This document shows positions 63,455 to 64,000 of a stretch of 64,000 nt of DNA, one piece after another. The DNA is from Ruminococcus sp. OA3 (GTDB lineage Bacteria; Bacillota; Clostridia; Lachnospirales; Lachnospiraceae), in assembly GCF_022440845.1 (NCBI RefSeq), contig NZ_JAKNTO010000001.1:2418001-2482000 (forward strand), in the 5' to 3' direction. The position numbers and the translations under genes were made by a program. Each line of letters opens with the position of its first letter. Position 1 is the stretch's first letter. The notes under the pieces are model-generated. The model saw nothing but the letters and a program-made list of their open reading frames with translations, was not told the origin of the DNA and ran no database searches.

Positions 63455-64000
63455 TTAAAGTTCTGAGATTTCCTCGATCGTGTCAAACATATCGGAGCCG
63501 AGGAAGTAGTGGTATGGTTTCAGTTCCCTGCCTTCCGCTTTCGCGTCCATTGCCGCTTTGATCTTTTCCGGTCTTGCGGGCAGTTCATAGATTCTGACAC
63601 CCACGGCGTCATAGATGCTGTTGATGACACTCATATGGCCGGAGGACTGGAACAGCTCGGCGCACCCGGAGGAACCGTGCGGTCCGTGTTCTCTTGGGTT
63701 GTCTTCGTAATAATATACCTGAATATCATCCGGGATATCCTCGATATAGGGAACTCCGGCGCCCGCGATCGAACCGCCTTTTTTCACGTCGTCATATTCT
63801 TCCTTCAGTGCGTATCCTATGGTATGTGAGATTCCGCCGTAAGCCTGGCCTTCGACTGCCAGCTGATTGCCGATCACGCCGACATCCGCAGTGATGACAA
63901 CTTTCATCACTTTTGCGGCGCCCGTCTTTTTGTCTACTTCTGTGACTGCCATAAAGCATCCGTAATTCATGGTATTGTTCGGGTCACCTTCGCCGGTCTT
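63455..64000 (-). CDS. Molybdenum hydroxylase (xanthine/aldehyde oxidoreductase-like) large subunit, C-terminal part
   Basis: The frame is open to the window edge, so only the last 181 residues are visible; the N-terminus and active site lie outside. 'ITADVGVIGNQLAVEGQAYGGISHTIGYALKEEY' and 'HGPHGSSGCAELFQSSGHMSVINSIYDAVGVRIYELPARPEKI' are characteristic of the C-terminal molybdopterin-binding domain of xanthine dehydrogenase-type enzymes. 'GPHGSSGCAE' in place of 'KAVGEPP' is of the type found in selenium-dependent molybdenum hydroxylases. It is followed 34 nt later by the oxidoreductase gene. Confidence 0.85.
   Translation of the reverse strand, partial: KTGEGDPNNTMNYGCFMAVTEVDKKTGAAKVMKVVITADVGVIGNQLAVEGQAYGGISHTIGYALKEEYDDVKKGGSIAGAGVPYIEDIPDDIQVYYYEDNPREHGPHGSSGCAELFQSSGHMSVINSIYDAVGVRIYELPARPEKIKAAMDAKAEGRELKPYHYFLGSDMFDTIEEISEL

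Overview
The window looks like chromosome from an anaerobic, endospore-forming Clostridia (Bacillota), most likely a Lachnospiraceae-type gut bacterium. The grounds are homologues of SpoIIM and SpoVB, an Rrf2-NifS-NifU-MnmA iron-sulfur/tRNA thiolation operon, strong GGAGG ribosome sites, consensus TTGACA-17-TATAAT promoters, a BspA-like leucine-rich repeat exoprotein, and part of a selenium-dependent molybdenum hydroxylase cluster. The genus cannot be fixed from sequence alone.

Layout. 1-4.8 kb: a pseudopilin-type cluster (large exported-type protein plus three class III/type IV prepilin-like proteins). 4.8-10.9 kb: an RluA-type pseudouridine synthase, a solitary tyrosine integrase flanked by GCCGTCA repeats, a small orphan gene, an M18 aminopeptidase, a CHAD protein, and the decayed in-frame fusion of a LytTR-type response regulator with a GHKL sensor kinase. 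10.9-17 kb: spoIIM-xerD, whose terminator has been split by a complete IS4-family element with a 10-bp target duplication, then DAHP synthase and a SpoVB-type flippase. 17-24.5 kb: iscR-nifS-nifU-mnmA-hisJ, then gap-pgk-tpi. 24.6-30.8 kb: a 2070-residue secreted protein with a lipase-like N-terminus, LRR repeats including a perfect 630-bp tandem duplication, and six FnIII-like modules. 30.9-32 kb: a yybP-ykoY (Mn2+) riboswitch in front of a helical protein and a YccF-type membrane protein. 32-37.3 kb: a TetR-controlled operon of SCP2, alpha/beta hydrolase, condensation-domain, carrier protein and AMP-ligase genes, probably making an acylated small molecule. 37.4-44.9 kb: a HAD phosphatase, a Pho-box-controlled pstSCAB-phoU operon whose PstS appears circularly permuted, and a polar amino acid ABC transporter. 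44.9-52.5 kb: gpmI, cyclopropane synthase, eno, secG, rnr, smpB, ssrA. 52.5-60.4 kb: an inverted-repeat-rich AT-rich gap, then an ABC sugar/polyol importer flanked by two paralogous zinc dehydrogenases, and a convergent AraC regulator. 60.4-64 kb: minus-strand end of a molybdenum hydroxylase cluster (methyltransferase, small zinc-ribbon redox protein, FAD/Fe-S dicluster oxidoreductase, C-terminal part of the hydroxylase), running off the window.

How the parts work together. The lower glycolytic genes lie in two blocks, gap-pgk-tpi and gpmI-eno, that are commonly adjacent in Firmicutes; here about 20 kb of accessory and transport genes separates them. smpB and ssrA form a complete trans-translation pair with rnr, the RNase that degrades trans-translated messages. 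The most unusual items are the permuted PstS, the stand-alone condensation/carrier/ligase operon, the Mn2+ riboswitch driving a YccF pair, the internally duplicated LRR exoprotein and the solitary integrase with its own repeat set.
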